Assembly (NCBI GenBank): GCA_937949525.1 | Contig: CALEDT010000010.1 | Span: 19,077 to 83,076 of the forward strand | Reading direction: 5' to 3' | Length of the DNA: 64,000 bases | DNA from: an uncultured Burkholderiales bacterium | GTDB taxonomy: Bacteria; Pseudomonadota; Gammaproteobacteria; Burkholderiales; Thiobacillaceae | In this document: piece after piece, positions 52,218-61,047 of the stretch | Numbering within the stretch: position 1 is the stretch's first letter | Layout: each line of letters starts with the position of its first letter | Position numbers and translations under genes: made by a program | Notes under the pieces: model-generated | What the model was told of the DNA's origin: nothing | Seen by the model: only the letters and a program-made list of their open reading frames with translations | The model's database searches: none

Positions 52218-52733
52218 TCAAGCCTTGCCGATCAGCGCGTCGATCTCCGCCTCGGCCTCCAGCCAGTCGAGCATCTCGTAGCCTGGCGCAAAACCGCGCT
52301 TCTCCGCCCGGTGGTAGGCAGCGGTGGCGATCCAGCGCTGGCGCTCCTCCGGCGACGGCGCGGGCGGCTTCGCCATGAGCTTGGCGGCGGTCTTCTTCGG
52401 CTTGGCTTCGCCGTCCGTCCTGGCGGCGGCACGCTTGGCCGGGGCGGTCGCAGGTTTGTCGACCGCCGGCCCGGCAACAGGCGCCGTGGCTTTGGCCGGC
52501 TTCTTCGCGGTCGCGCGCGGCGGCGCGGCCGGCGCGCCATCGGTGGACTTGGCCGCCTTGGCGGGTGCCTTGGCGGCTGCGACGGACTTGGTGGCGGCGA
52601 CCTTCTTGGCGGCCGTGGCCGATTTCACGCTCTCGGCCGCCTTGGCCGTGGTCTTCGCGGCCTTGGCCGGTTCCGCGGTCGCGGCGGTCTTCTTGCTGGT
52701 GCGCTTGCTGCCCGCCGGTTTCTCGTCAGTCAT
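52218..52733 (-). CDS. Histone H1-like tail protein with DUF2934 domain
   Basis: A 171-residue protein. Residues 1-125 are a Lys/Ala/Pro-rich, histone H1-like tail. The C-terminus (RWIATAAYHRAEKRGFAPG, then MLDWLEAEAEID) is a DUF2934 domain. Such fusions may bind nucleic acid through the tail; no function is established. It converges on xerD, with 7 nt between. Confidence 0.85.
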   Translation of the reverse strand: MTDEKPAGSKRTSKKTAATAEPAKAAKTTAKAAESVKSATAAKKVAATKSVAAAKAPAKAAKSTDGAPAAPPRATAKKPAKATAPVAGPAVDKPATAPAKRAAARTDGEAKPKKTAAKLMAKPPAPSPEERQRWIATAAYHRAEKRGFAPGYEMLDWLEAEAEIDALIGKA

Positions 52734-53000
52734 GGTGCAACTCTCCTGTCCGAAAGGTATGGAAATGGCACTGCGAAGGCCGTGTCAGAATAGCGGAAAA
52801 ACGCGCACGCGGACGGTATCGCCGTGGCATTTTCCGTCGGCTTGCGGGGTGTGCAAACCAATGTGCGCAGCGATGGTCCAACCGCGCGGGTTCGTGACCG
52901 GCATCACGATCATCACCCGACCCGATGATCGACCCGCTGTCGGTCGCAATGCCGAACTCGTGCCAAATCCATGGGCCGGACCGATGCAAGGGGAAACGAC

Positions 53001-54338
53001 ATGACCAGCGTGCAAATCCTCAGAGTCTGGCTGGCCGCCGCCGGTATGGCTTTGCTGCTCGGCGCGTGCGCGCCGGAACATCCCGCGGCGCAGGCGGGAA
53101 CCACCGCGACCGGCATGGATGCGCGTCTGCAATCGATCGTGCTCGGCATGGGCTGCTTCTGGGGCGCGGAGAAGCGCATGGCGGAGATTCCGGGCGTGGT
53201 GGATGTCGAGAGCGGCTATGCCAACGGTGAGGTCGCCGGCGACTACCGCGCCGTGCTGGCGCACGAGAAAGCGCTGCGTGCCGGCCGCAGCAGCAAGCGC
53301 AATCATGCCGAGGTGGTCAAGGTCACCTTCGATCCTGCGCGCACCAGCCTCAAGACCGTGTTGATCGGCTTCTGGGAAAATCACGATCCGACCCAGGGCA
53401 ACCGGCAGGGCAACGACGTCGGCAGCAACTATCGCAGCGCGATCTACACCACCGACGAGGCGCAGCAGGCCCTGGCGATCGAGACCCGGGACGTCTACCA
53501 GCAGGCCCTGAGCGCACGGGGCTACGGCAGCATCACCACGGAGATCGAGCCGTTGCGGGTCTATCATCGCGCCGAGGACGATCACCAGGACTACCTGAAG
53601 AAGAATCCCGACGGCTATTGCGGTCTCGGCGGCACCGGCGTCCGCTACCCCAGTGCACGCGCCGCAGCGGCCGATCCCGGCCCGGCTCCGGCGGCGCGAC
53701 TCGATGGCGGCAAACTGGCGGCGACGCGTCAGTTGGTGGTGTTCGAAGCCCGGGACTGCCCGTTCTGCCGACAGTTCCAGGCCGAAATCCTGGATCGCTG
53801 GCAATCACCGGTGCCGATCGTCGCCACGCTGAACCCCAATCCGCCCATGGGCTGGACGCTGGAGAAGGCGCTGTTCGCCACGCCCACCATCGTGCTGTTC
53901 GAGAACGGCCGGGAGGTGTCACGCTACACCGGCTACAACGGTGATCAGGCGCGATTCTGGAGGTGGCTCGGCTTTCGCCTGCTCACACCGGAACAGCGCA
54001 AGATCGCGTTCGAGAGTGGCACCGAGCGGCCGTTCACCGGTTCGCATCTGGACGAAAAGCGGCCGGGCACCTTCGTCGACCCCATCACCGGCGCGCCGCT
54101 GTTCCGCAGCGATACGAAGTTTGAAAGCCGCACCGGCTGGCCCAGCTTTTTCAATCCGCTGCCCGGCGCGCTGACGCTGCACGACGATTTCAGCCACGGC
54201 ATGAAGCGCGTCGAGGTGCGCAGCGCCAGTTCCGGCATCCATCTGGGCCATGTGTTCGACGACGGCCCGCCGCCCACCGGCAAGCGCTATTGCATCAACG
54301 GCAACGTACTGAAGTTCGTGCCCGATCCGGGGTACTGA
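53001..54338 (+). CDS. msrAB: Lipoprotein fusion MsrA-thioredoxin-MsrB, methionine sulfoxide reductase
   Basis: A 445-residue lipoprotein (lipobox LLLGACAPE). Residues about 48-215 are MsrA (catalytic Cys in GMGCFWGAEKRM, resolving Cys in DGYCGLGG); about 235-325 a thioredoxin-like segment (CPFC); about 330-445 MsrB (RYCINGNVLKF catalytic Cys). The zinc CxxC pairs of MsrB are absent and the resolving position in the GWPSF region is Thr (SRTGWPSF). Repairs both sulfoxide epimers in the periplasm. Domain order differs from Neisseria PilB (Trx-MsrA-MsrB). Confidence 0.9.
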   Translation: MTSVQILRVWLAAAGMALLLGACAPEHPAAQAGTTATGMDARLQSIVLGMGCFWGAEKRMAEIPGVVDVESGYANGEVAGDYRAVLAHEKALRAGRSSKRNHAEVVKVTFDPARTSLKTVLIGFWENHDPTQGNRQGNDVGSNYRSAIYTTDEAQQALAIETRDVYQQALSARGYGSITTEIEPLRVYHRAEDDHQDYLKKNPDGYCGLGGTGVRYPSARAAAADPGPAPAARLDGGKLAATRQLVVFEARDCPFCRQFQAEILDRWQSPVPIVATLNPNPPMGWTLEKALFATPTIVLFENGREVSRYTGYNGDQARFWRWLGFRLLTPEQRKIAFESGTERPFTGSHLDEKRPGTFVDPITGAPLFRSDTKFESRTGWPSFFNPLPGALTLHDDFSHGMKRVEVRSASSGIHLGHVFDDGPPPTGKRYCINGNVLKFVPDPGY

Positions 54339-54383
54339 GCCGCAGCGCGACCCGGGCGCACGGCCCGGGTCGGCGCAGTCGCG

Positions 54384-55256
54384 TCACTGCGCCGGGCTCC
54401 ACACGCCGTCGTCGCCGCGACAGGCCACGCCACGCAGGGTTTCGCGCCGCCCGCCGACGTCGATCTCGGTGTCGTAATCGCGGCAATAACGCCCATCCTC
54501 GCGCTGCACGATCTCGCCCGGAGTCACGGCATAGTGCGCGCCGCCCGCCGGTACCTGCCAGCTCACGCGCTGACCGGTCTGGCCGAGTTCCAGCGCCCGG
54601 CCGATGCAGGCCTGGTCCTGCGCGTCCATGTCGCGGCCGATGGCGCCGCCGATCAGCACGCCGGCGATGGCGCCGCCGATGGTCGCCACCGTGCGACCAC
54701 TGCCCTGACCGATCTGACTGCCCAGCGCGCCGCCGATGACGCCGCCGAGCACGCCGCCGATCAGCTCACGATTGCACTGGATGGTTTTTTCCGCCGGCAC
54801 GCGCGGCACCGCCGGCGGCTCCCAACCGGGGCGATAGCTGGGTCCGCTCGGCTCGTAGACGATCCAGGGCGGCTGTGCGATCACCACGCGGTGTTTCTGC
54901 TTGCCACCCGGCCCCTTGGCGTAGGTCCTGCACTCGATCTTCTCCTTGAACTCGCCGCGCTTCCATTCACGCTCGATCCTGCACGGCCCATCCGTGTACT
55001 TTTCCTTGTATTCGCCACGCGGATGCGCATGCGGACCGTGCAGCCGGCCCTTGCATTCGCGCTCCTCCTTCCAACTGCCATCGCGCTTCAGCTCGCGTTT
55101 CACCAGACAGGGGCCGTCGCGAAACTCTTCCTTGTACTCGCTGACGCGCTGTGCGCCGTAACGGTCGTCGCGCCGATCGCGGTCGGCCAGCGCCGCGGTC
55201 GGCAGGGCGAGCGAGGCGGCCAGCAGGCTGGTCAGCAGGGTCGGGGCAGGTTGCAT
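54384..55256 (-). CDS. Exported glycine-zipper surface-antigen-like protein
   Basis: A 290-residue protein with a signal peptide (LLTSLLAASLALPTAALA), two related basic motifs (EYKEEFRDGPCLVKRELKR and EYKEKYTDGPCRIEREWKR), a glycine-zipper 2TM segment (IGGVLGGVIGGALGSQIGQG) and a C-terminal SH3-like/17-kDa-antigen-type domain with two cysteines. Likely periplasmic or outer-membrane associated. GAGGAG precedes the start MQPAPTLL. Confidence 0.85.
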   Translation of the reverse strand: MQPAPTLLTSLLAASLALPTAALADRDRRDDRYGAQRVSEYKEEFRDGPCLVKRELKRDGSWKEERECKGRLHGPHAHPRGEYKEKYTDGPCRIEREWKRGEFKEKIECRTYAKGPGGKQKHRVVIAQPPWIVYEPSGPSYRPGWEPPAVPRVPAEKTIQCNRELIGGVLGGVIGGALGSQIGQGSGRTVATIGGAIAGVLIGGAIGRDMDAQDQACIGRALELGQTGQRVSWQVPAGGAHYAVTPGEIVQREDGRYCRDYDTEIDVGGRRETLRGVACRGDDGVWSPAQ

Positions 55257-55356
55257 GTCATTCACTCCTCTCATCGAGTCCATGGCCAACGGCAGTTCGC
55301 CGTTCATTGCGCTCAGGCCCCCCAATCACCGCTGCACCCTGCGGGCGGCGCGAGCC

Positions 55357-56112
55357 TCATCGGCCGGCACCGAATACCCGCTTGAGTAGGTCCGTGGTGC
55401 GTTCCACCGGATGCTCGCGGATCGCCTTCTCCTCCAGCGCCATCATGCGAAACAGGCCGTCCATGGCCTTGGCGGTGACATAGCCGTCGACGTCGCGCGC
55501 CTGTTCACCCAGCAGCCCGGCCGCCGGGCCGGCTCTTTGCAGCATGGCCTTGTAGGCGGCGGTGACGCCGGCCGCCTCGGTGGCCTGACGCACGATGGGC
55601 AGGAAGCGCTGCCTGAGCTTGTCTTCGCTGGTTCTGCGGAAATACTGCGTGGCGGCATCGTCCGCACCCTTGAGGATGGCGCGCGCGTCGTCCAGGCTCA
55701 TCGCCGCGACGCTGTCTTTGAGCAGCAACGCCGCCTCCGGCACCGCGCGTTCGGCGGCGCGGTTCATGGTGGCGACGAACTCGTCGGCATAACGGTCCTG
55801 GCGGAACGTGCGCAACAGCTTGTCGATGCGTTGCAGTTCCTCCGGCAGCGGAATCCTGACATCGACATTGTCGAGATAGCCGCCCGGCCGGCCCAGCCGG
55901 GCGATGGCCCGGTCGGCGCCCTTGCTCAACGCCTCTTTCAGCCCGCGCACGATCTCGTCATCGCTGAGCGCGCCGCCGACCGCCTCGGCCATGGGTTTGC
56001 CCTGCATGTCCTGCGCCTTCTTCAACAGGGACTCCCACCAATTGGCGTGTGCGCTGACAGCGTGCATCAACAGCAGGGCCAGCAGCGCGGCGGTCAGGCG
56101 TGGTGACGTCAT
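55357..56112 (-). CDS. DUF4197 exported protein
   Basis: A 251-residue protein with a signal peptide (LTAALLALLLMHAVSAHA). The mature part is the helical DUF4197 domain: LSDDEIVRGLKEALSKG, DVRIPLPEELQRIDKLLR, FRRTSEDKLRQRFLPIV and DGLFRMMALEEKAIREHP. Function unknown; common in proteobacteria. Met 56112 is chosen because the signal peptide begins there. Confidence 0.92.
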   Translation of the reverse strand: MTSPRLTAALLALLLMHAVSAHANWWESLLKKAQDMQGKPMAEAVGGALSDDEIVRGLKEALSKGADRAIARLGRPGGYLDNVDVRIPLPEELQRIDKLLRTFRQDRYADEFVATMNRAAERAVPEAALLLKDSVAAMSLDDARAILKGADDAATQYFRRTSEDKLRQRFLPIVRQATEAAGVTAAYKAMLQRAGPAAGLLGEQARDVDGYVTAKAMDGLFRMMALEEKAIREHPVERTTDLLKRVFGAGR

Positions 56113-56176
56113 GGTATTGGCCAAAGGAGGGAATCGGGCGGCATGGCCTGCATAACGCATCGGGCGTGCATCGGGT

Positions 56177-57658
56177 TCACACACCGTTGCGCCACTCGGT
56201 ATCCTCGCCGTCGAACAGCCGGTTGGCCTCGATCGGACCCCAGCTACCGGCCGGGTAGGTGTGAATGAAATCGCGTTCCTGCGCCCAGTACTTGAGGATG
56301 GGATCGACCACGCGCCACGCCCATTCCACCTCGTCGAAGCGGATGAACAGCGTGCGATCGCCCTCGATCACGTCGAGCAGCAGGGCTTCATAGGCGTCCA
56401 GCGGGTTCTCGTCCGGATGACGGAAGCTGGCGTTGAGTTTGACCACGCGCGTGTCCATGTCCAGCCCCGGCTGCTTGGCGTGGATTTCCACGTGCATGCT
56501 CTCCTCCGGCTGGATGGACAGCACGATCCAGTTCGGCTCCAGCGTCTCCAGCGGTGTCTCGCGGAACAGTTGCTGCGGCGGATGGCGCAGGCGCAACGCG
56601 ATCATCGACAGATTCTGCTTCAGGCGCTTGCCGGTGCGCAAATAGAACGGCACGCCACGCCAGCGCCAGTTGTCGATATAGAACTTGGCGGTGGCGAAGG
56701 TCTCCGTGACCGAATCCGGTTCGACGTCCGGCTCGTCCTGGTAGCCGTGTACCTGCTGGCCGGCCACCATGCCGGCCTTGTACTGCGCGCGAAACGCGTG
56801 GGCATGCACCGACCGCCGCGAAATCGGCCGGATGGAGCGCAGCACCTTGACCTTCTCGTCGCGCAGCGCGTCCGCCTCCAGCGCCGGCGGCGGTTCCATG
56901 GCCACCAGCGTGAGCAGTTGCATCAGATGGTTCTGCAGCATGTCGCGCAGCGCGCCCGCCTTGTCGTAGTAATCGGCGCGCTTGTCGATGCCGACGCGCT
57001 CGGCCACGGTGATCTGTACGTGGTCGATGAAATTGCGGTTCCACAGCGGCTCGATCAGCGTGTTGGCGAAGCGGAACACCAGCAGGTTCTGCACCGTTTC
57101 CTTGCCCAGGTAGTGGTCGATGCGGAACACCTGCGATTCATCGAAATAGCGATGCAGCAACTGGTTCAGCATCTGTGCCGATTCGATGTCGACACCGAAC
57201 GGCTTCTCCACGACGATGCGGTGCAGGCCGCGCGGCTTGGCCAGCCCGACGCCGTCCAGGTTCTTGATCACCGCGGAGAAATCGCCGGGCTTGATGGCGA
57301 GGTAGAACACCACGTTGGAACAGGCGCCGAGCTTGGGCTTGGCCAAGAGTTCCTTCAACGCGACATAGGCAGCCGGATTCTCCAGCTCGCCGCGCAGGTA
57401 GTCGAAACGCGCGACGAAGCGTTCCAAGGGTGCGCCTTCGGCCTTCAGCTTGTCGGTCAACAGCGTGCGCACGTTGTCCCGCCAGACGGCGTCATCCCAG
57501 TCCCGCCGGGCGAAGGCGATGAAGTTCAGGCTCTCCGGCAGCTTGCCCGCCAGCTCCAGACGGTACAAGGCCGGCAACAGCTTGTTCGACGCGAGGTTGC
57601 CGGTGGCGCCGAAGATCACGAAGTTGCACGGGGGCAGCGGGGTTTCCTGATCGAACAT
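56177..57658 (-). CDS. zwf: Glucose-6-phosphate 1-dehydrogenase
   Basis: A 493-residue enzyme that oxidises glucose 6-phosphate with NAD(P)+ in the oxidative pentose phosphate pathway. Rossmann motif [20 protein letters not shown] near the start; active site [14 protein letters not shown] with the catalytic His-Lys region, and EKPFG. In the second residue of GAT GNLA the usual aspartate is Asn. Follows gnd by 43 nt in the same direction, so the two steps are probably co-expressed. Confidence 0.95.
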   Translation of the reverse strand: MFDQETPLPPCNFVIFGATGNLASNKLLPALYRLELAGKLPESLNFIAFARRDWDDAVWRDNVRTLLTDKLKAEGAPLERFVARFDYLRGELENPAAYVALKELLAKPKLGACSNVVFYLAIKPGDFSAVIKNLDGVGLAKPRGLHRIVVEKPFGVDIESAQMLNQLLHRYFDESQVFRIDHYLGKETVQNLLVFRFANTLIEPLWNRNFIDHVQITVAERVGIDKRADYYDKAGALRDMLQNHLMQLLTLVAMEPPPALEADALRDEKVKVLRSIRPISRRSVHAHAFRAQYKAGMVAGQQVHGYQDEPDVEPDSVTETFATAKFYIDNWRWRGVPFYLRTGKRLKQNLSMIALRLRHPPQQLFRETPLETLEPNWIVLSIQPEESMHVEIHAKQPGLDMDTRVVKLNASFRHPDENPLDAYEALLLDVIEGDRTLFIRFDEVEWAWRVVDPILKYWAQERDFIHTYPAGSWGPIEANRLFDGEDTEWRNGV

Positions 57659-57701
57659 GGGCGTCCTCGGACGTGGTTTGAAGGGCTGGCGGTCCGTGCG
57701 G

Positions 57702-58634
57702 TCAGCGGCCGGGCGGCTCGTCCCCTTGCACCGCATGCCCGCCGAAACCCTTGCGCATCATGGCCAGCAGGCGGTTGGCGTAATCGCCCTGACCCTGACT
57801 GGCGAACCGGTTCATCAAGGCCAGCGTCATCACCGGCGTGGGCACGCCGAGCTCCACCGATTCCAACGCGGTCCAGCGTCCCTCGCCCGAGTCCGCCACC
57901 ACCGGCGCGATGGCGGTCAGCGCCGCATCGTCCTGCAGAAAACCGGCGGTCAGATCCAGCAGCCAGGAACGCACCACCGAGCCGTGGCGCCACAATTCGG
58001 CCACCGCCGCCAGATCGAGGTCGAATGCCCGCTTGGCACCCATCAGCGCGAACCCTTCGGCCAGCGCCTGCATCATGCCGTACTCGATACCGTTGTGCAC
58101 CATCTTGGTGAAATGCCCCGCGCCGACCGGGCCCGCATGCAGCCAGCCGCTGTCCGCCGTCGGCGCCAGCACCTGCAGGAACGGCACCAGGCGGGCGATG
58201 TCCTCGGACGCGCCGCCGGCCATCAGGCAATAGCCGTTGGCCAGGCCCCAGACGCCGCCGGAGACGCCAACGTCGGCGAAGCCGATGCCGCGGCTGCCGA
58301 GCGCGTCGGCACGGCGCATGGCATCGCGGTAATAGCCGTTGGCGCCATCCACCAGCAGATCGCCAGGCGCCAGCAGCGGCGTCGCTGCGGCGATCGCCGC
58401 CTCCGTCGCCTCGCCCGCGGGAAGCATCAGCCACAGCACCCTCGGCGCCGGCAGGGCGGCGACCAGCGCAGCCAGATCGGCATGAGCGACGACGTTGGCT
58501 TCCGTGCCGGCCAGGTCCAGCGCCACCTGGTGATTGCGATTGTGCACGTGCACGCGCACGCCGCCGCGCGCCAGCCGGCGCGCCATGTTGCCGCCCATGC
58601 GGCCGAGCCCGTATAGACCGATTTCCATCATCAC
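57702..58634 (-). CDS. gnd: 6-phosphogluconate dehydrogenase, decarboxylating (short GndA type)
   Basis: A 310-residue short-form 6[24 protein letters not shown] nucleotide site, [15 protein letters not shown] substrate site, and [20 protein letters not shown] with the catalytic Lys. It makes ribulose 5-phosphate, the precursor of the Rubisco substrate via phosphoribulokinase. A start at Met 58628 is equally possible. Confidence 0.93.
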   Translation of the reverse strand: MMMEIGLYGLGRMGGNMARRLARGGVRVHVHNRNHQVALDLAGTEANVVAHADLAALVAALPAPRVLWLMLPAGEATEAAIAAATPLLAPGDLLVDGANGYYRDAMRRADALGSRGIGFADVGVSGGVWGLANGYCLMAGGASEDIARLVPFLQVLAPTADSGWLHAGPVGAGHFTKMVHNGIEYGMMQALAEGFALMGAKRAFDLDLAAVAELWRHGSVVRSWLLDLTAGFLQDDAALTAIAPVVADSGEGRWTALESVELGVPTPVMTLALMNRFASQGQGDYANRLLAMMRKGFGGHAVQGDEPPGR

Positions 58635-58682
58635 TGCTCTCCAGTTGGCACGACCATCAAACCGACGGCGGAACGGCCGCCG

Positions 58683-59417
58683 CTACACCTTGACGTAGAC
58701 CCACCCCTCGCTCATGCGCGTGGTGATCTCGTGGATCGCCGAGGCGGCGGTGCGCGCGACGGGCAGCAGTTCCACGCGTTCCCCGTCGCGCTGCAGACGC
58801 GCCAGCGTCTGCCCGCAGGCCACCAGGCCGAGGTTGGCGTGGTGCGCGGCCAGTGCCTGCACGCGCTGCGCCATCGCCGGATCCAGCATCCGGTCGGCAC
58901 GTACCAGATCCAGGCCGGCGCCGTTGAACACGATATGGATGCGTGCCCGTTCGCCGTGGCGCGCGAGCAGCGTCTCGGCCAGATCCAGCGCGCGGACCAG
59001 GCGCTCCGGCTCGCCCACATCGACGTGCAGCAGCACGCGACCGGCGTCGACACGGGCACCGGCGGCGAGCGCGTGGTAGCCCTCGGGCAGGCCGACGCGA
59101 CGCTGCAAGGAGGTGTCGGCGGACATCAGGTCATGCAGCCACCAGCCGCCGCCCATGCCCACCACCAGCAGCACCCCGGCTGCCAGGGCGTGGCGCCAGC
59201 CGCCCGCGGCCAGCGCCCGGCGGGGATTGGCCGGCGCGGCCGGATAGGCCGCACGCACCGCGTGCTTGAGCGCTCGCGCCTCGCCCACGGCGGCCCGGAA
59301 CGCCGGATCGTCGTGCATGCGCGCCAGCGCCTGGTCCAGCTCTTCGCCGGTGAGTTCGCCGTCGACCAGGGCGTACACATATTCAGGACTGGCCGGCTGC
59401 CGTGACTCCACGCTCAT
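58683..59417 (-). CDS. Transmembrane anti-sigma factor with C-terminal DsrE-like domain
   Basis: A 244-residue protein: N-terminal anti-sigma-like helices (YALVDGELTGEELDQALARM; no HxxxCxxC zinc motif), one membrane segment (LAAGVLLVVGMGGGWWL, about 80-97), and a periplasmic DsrE/F-like domain (RVLLHVDVGEPERLVRALDL, then RIHIVFNGAGLDLV, LVACGQTLARL). It ends GWVYVKV. The domain resembles the exported DsrE protein encoded divergently (60296-60757), including the C-x-x-T-L cysteine. Overlaps the sigma gene (ATGA). Confidence 0.85.
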   Translation of the reverse strand: MSVESRQPASPEYVYALVDGELTGEELDQALARMHDDPAFRAAVGEARALKHAVRAAYPAAPANPRRALAAGGWRHALAAGVLLVVGMGGGWWLHDLMSADTSLQRRVGLPEGYHALAAGARVDAGRVLLHVDVGEPERLVRALDLAETLLARHGERARIHIVFNGAGLDLVRADRMLDPAMAQRVQALAAHHANLGLVACGQTLARLQRDGERVELLPVARTAASAIHEITTRMSEGWVYVKV

Positions 59418-59971
59418 TTCACCCTCCTGATCGCCGCCGGCTGCCGTGTCTGCCCGATCTCGGTCGGCGCGAGCAGGCGACGCAAGGCACCGCGCGCGCG
59501 CGCCAGACGGCTCATCACCGTGCCCACGGGCACGTCCAGCACCTGCGCAACCTGGGCGTAACTGCATTCCTCGATGTCCACCAGGGTCAATACCTGGCGT
59601 TGTCCCAACGGCAGCGCTGCGATGGCGCGGCGCACCCGCTGCACCGTCTGGCGACAGGCGTAGCGCTGCTCCGGACCCTCCGCATCGTCGACCACCCGCT
59701 CGTCCAGCGCCTCGTCGCCGAGATCGTTGCGGCGCGCACGCAGGTGATCACGCCAGCAATTGTTGAGAATGGAGAACAACCAGCTCTCCAACGCCTGCGG
59801 GTCACGCAACTGCGACGCGCGCGCCAGCCCCTTGACCAGCGCCTCCTGCGCCAGGTCGTCGGCCAGCGCGGCATCGTGACACCAGGCATGGGCAAGCCGG
59901 AACAGGCGCGGACGCAACTGTTCGATGCGCCGTCGCCGTGCGGCATCCCAAAGGTCGGCCAAGGCTTGCAT
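59414..59971 (-). CDS. ECF-type RNA polymerase sigma factor
   Basis: A 185-residue ECF sigma factor with region 2 (LAHAWCHDAALADDLAQEALVKGLAR, in part with the D-DLAQE core) and region 4 (ALPLGQRQVLTLVDIEECSYAQVAQVLDV in part, then GTVMSRLARARGALRR). It is followed by its membrane anti-sigma. No other regulator nearby. Target promoter candidate: 60219-60246. Confidence 0.93.
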   Translation of the reverse strand: MQALADLWDAARRRRIEQLRPRLFRLAHAWCHDAALADDLAQEALVKGLARASQLRDPQALESWLFSILNNCWRDHLRARRNDLGDEALDERVVDDAEGPEQRYACRQTVQRVRRAIAALPLGQRQVLTLVDIEECSYAQVAQVLDVPVGTVMSRLARARGALRRLLAPTEIGQTRQPAAIRRVK

Positions 59972-60295
59972 GCGATCTCCGGTTGGGCGCGACCGGACCG
60001 GCCACCGCCCCGGTCGCGCCCGGGCCGCGCATGGCAGGCATTATCGCGGAATCCTTGCCCGCGCGCTCGCAGCAATGGCCTGCGGGTTGCGACGCTGCGG
60101 CCGGTACGGGCCACGTTTCGGCCGGTCATGTCAGCTTGAATGCCGACCTGCGGGCACCTCGGGCGGTATCCGTCTTCGGCATGGTAGCAATATTCCATGG
60201 GCGACACGGACGGGTGACGGAATACCGGGCGCGTGGAGGGCGTCCTACGCGGGTGGACTCGACCACGATAACCGAACCCAACAGGAGAAGACGCC
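59972..60295. other. 324-nt divergent intergenic region of the ECF/DsrE locus
   Basis: Between the sigma gene (minus) and the exported DsrE gene (plus). It holds a candidate ECF promoter for the plus-strand gene (separate entry). GGAATA also occurs on the minus strand near 60192-60197, but no CGTC-like -10 follows at 16 nt. No small gene with a ribosome site was found. Confidence 0.5.
60219..60246 (+). promoter_or_regulatory. Candidate ECF-sigma promoter of the exported DsrE gene
   Basis: GGAATA (60219-60224), 16 nt, then CGTCCT (60241-60246): close to the generic ECF pattern of a GGAA-type -35 and a CGTC-type -10 at about 16 nt spacing. It lies 50 nt before the start codon. It suggests that the nearby sigma factor controls this gene. 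Confidence 0.5.
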
Positions 60296-60757
60296 ATGCA
60301 ACGCCTTGCTGTATCCACCGCCTTGCTGTGTAGCGCAGTGTTGGCCGCCACGGTGGCCCACGCCGCCGCCCCGTTGCCGGCATCCGCCCCGCCCGCCGAA
60401 GCGGCGTACCAGGAACGGGTGCTCTACCACATCAACGACGCCGCGCTCGCACGCATCGCCATGCGCAACATCGACAACCACCTGAGCGCCTCGCCGGAGG
60501 CGCGCATCGTCGTGGTCACGCACGGCAAGGGCATCGACTTCCTGCTCAACGACGCCAAGGACGAGCGCGGCGCCTACGCACCCCAGGTCGCCGCGCTGCG
60601 CGAGAAGGGCGTGGATTTCCGCGTCTGCCGCAATACCCTGAGGGGACGCAACCTGGCCGACGACGCGGTGATCATGGAAGCCGACGTGGTGCCTTCCGGC
60701 GTGGCGGAAATCGGCCGCCTGCAGGCACGCGAGGGCTACGTCTACATCAAACCCTGA
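60296..60757 (+). CDS. Exported DsrE-family protein
   Basis: A 153-residue protein with a signal peptide (STALLCSAVLAATVAHA) and a DsrE/DsrF-like domain: RVLYHINDAALARIAMRNI, ARIVVVTHGKGIDFLLND, then VDFRVCRNTLRGRNLAD with one conserved cysteine, ending GYVYIKP. DsrE proteins handle sulfane sulfur in the cytoplasm; exported forms are common in sulfur oxidisers but little studied. RBS: AGGAG 8 nt before the start. Confidence 0.88.
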   Translation: MQRLAVSTALLCSAVLAATVAHAAAPLPASAPPAEAAYQERVLYHINDAALARIAMRNIDNHLSASPEARIVVVTHGKGIDFLLNDAKDERGAYAPQVAALREKGVDFRVCRNTLRGRNLADDAVIMEADVVPSGVAEIGRLQAREGYVYIKP

Positions 60758-61047
60758 GCCCGGCTGTTTCACCGCAACCGCCATCCGATCCTGAGGCGGA
60801 TGTCGGCCAAGGAATCGCCTGCGCGATACGCCCATCCGCATCGGTGCGGCTGACGATGGCGGCATCGGCGGGAATCGCATATTCCCGCCGGCTTACAGGC
60901 CGGTTGTTGCGCATGTTCGCTCCTGAGCTCGATTTCGCGGATGGCGCGCACCGTATCCGCCGCGATGCAGGCGCGCATCATTAGAATCCGCGTATCGACC
61001 AAAACCCGCAAAACCTGAGCGCCGTCAAACTTGCGCGCCATCACGAC

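Noticed and set aside
60245..60880. 211-codon minus-strand frame across the DsrE gene
   Set aside because: Opposes a gene with a signal peptide, DsrE motifs and a good ribosome site; composition is that of a shadow.
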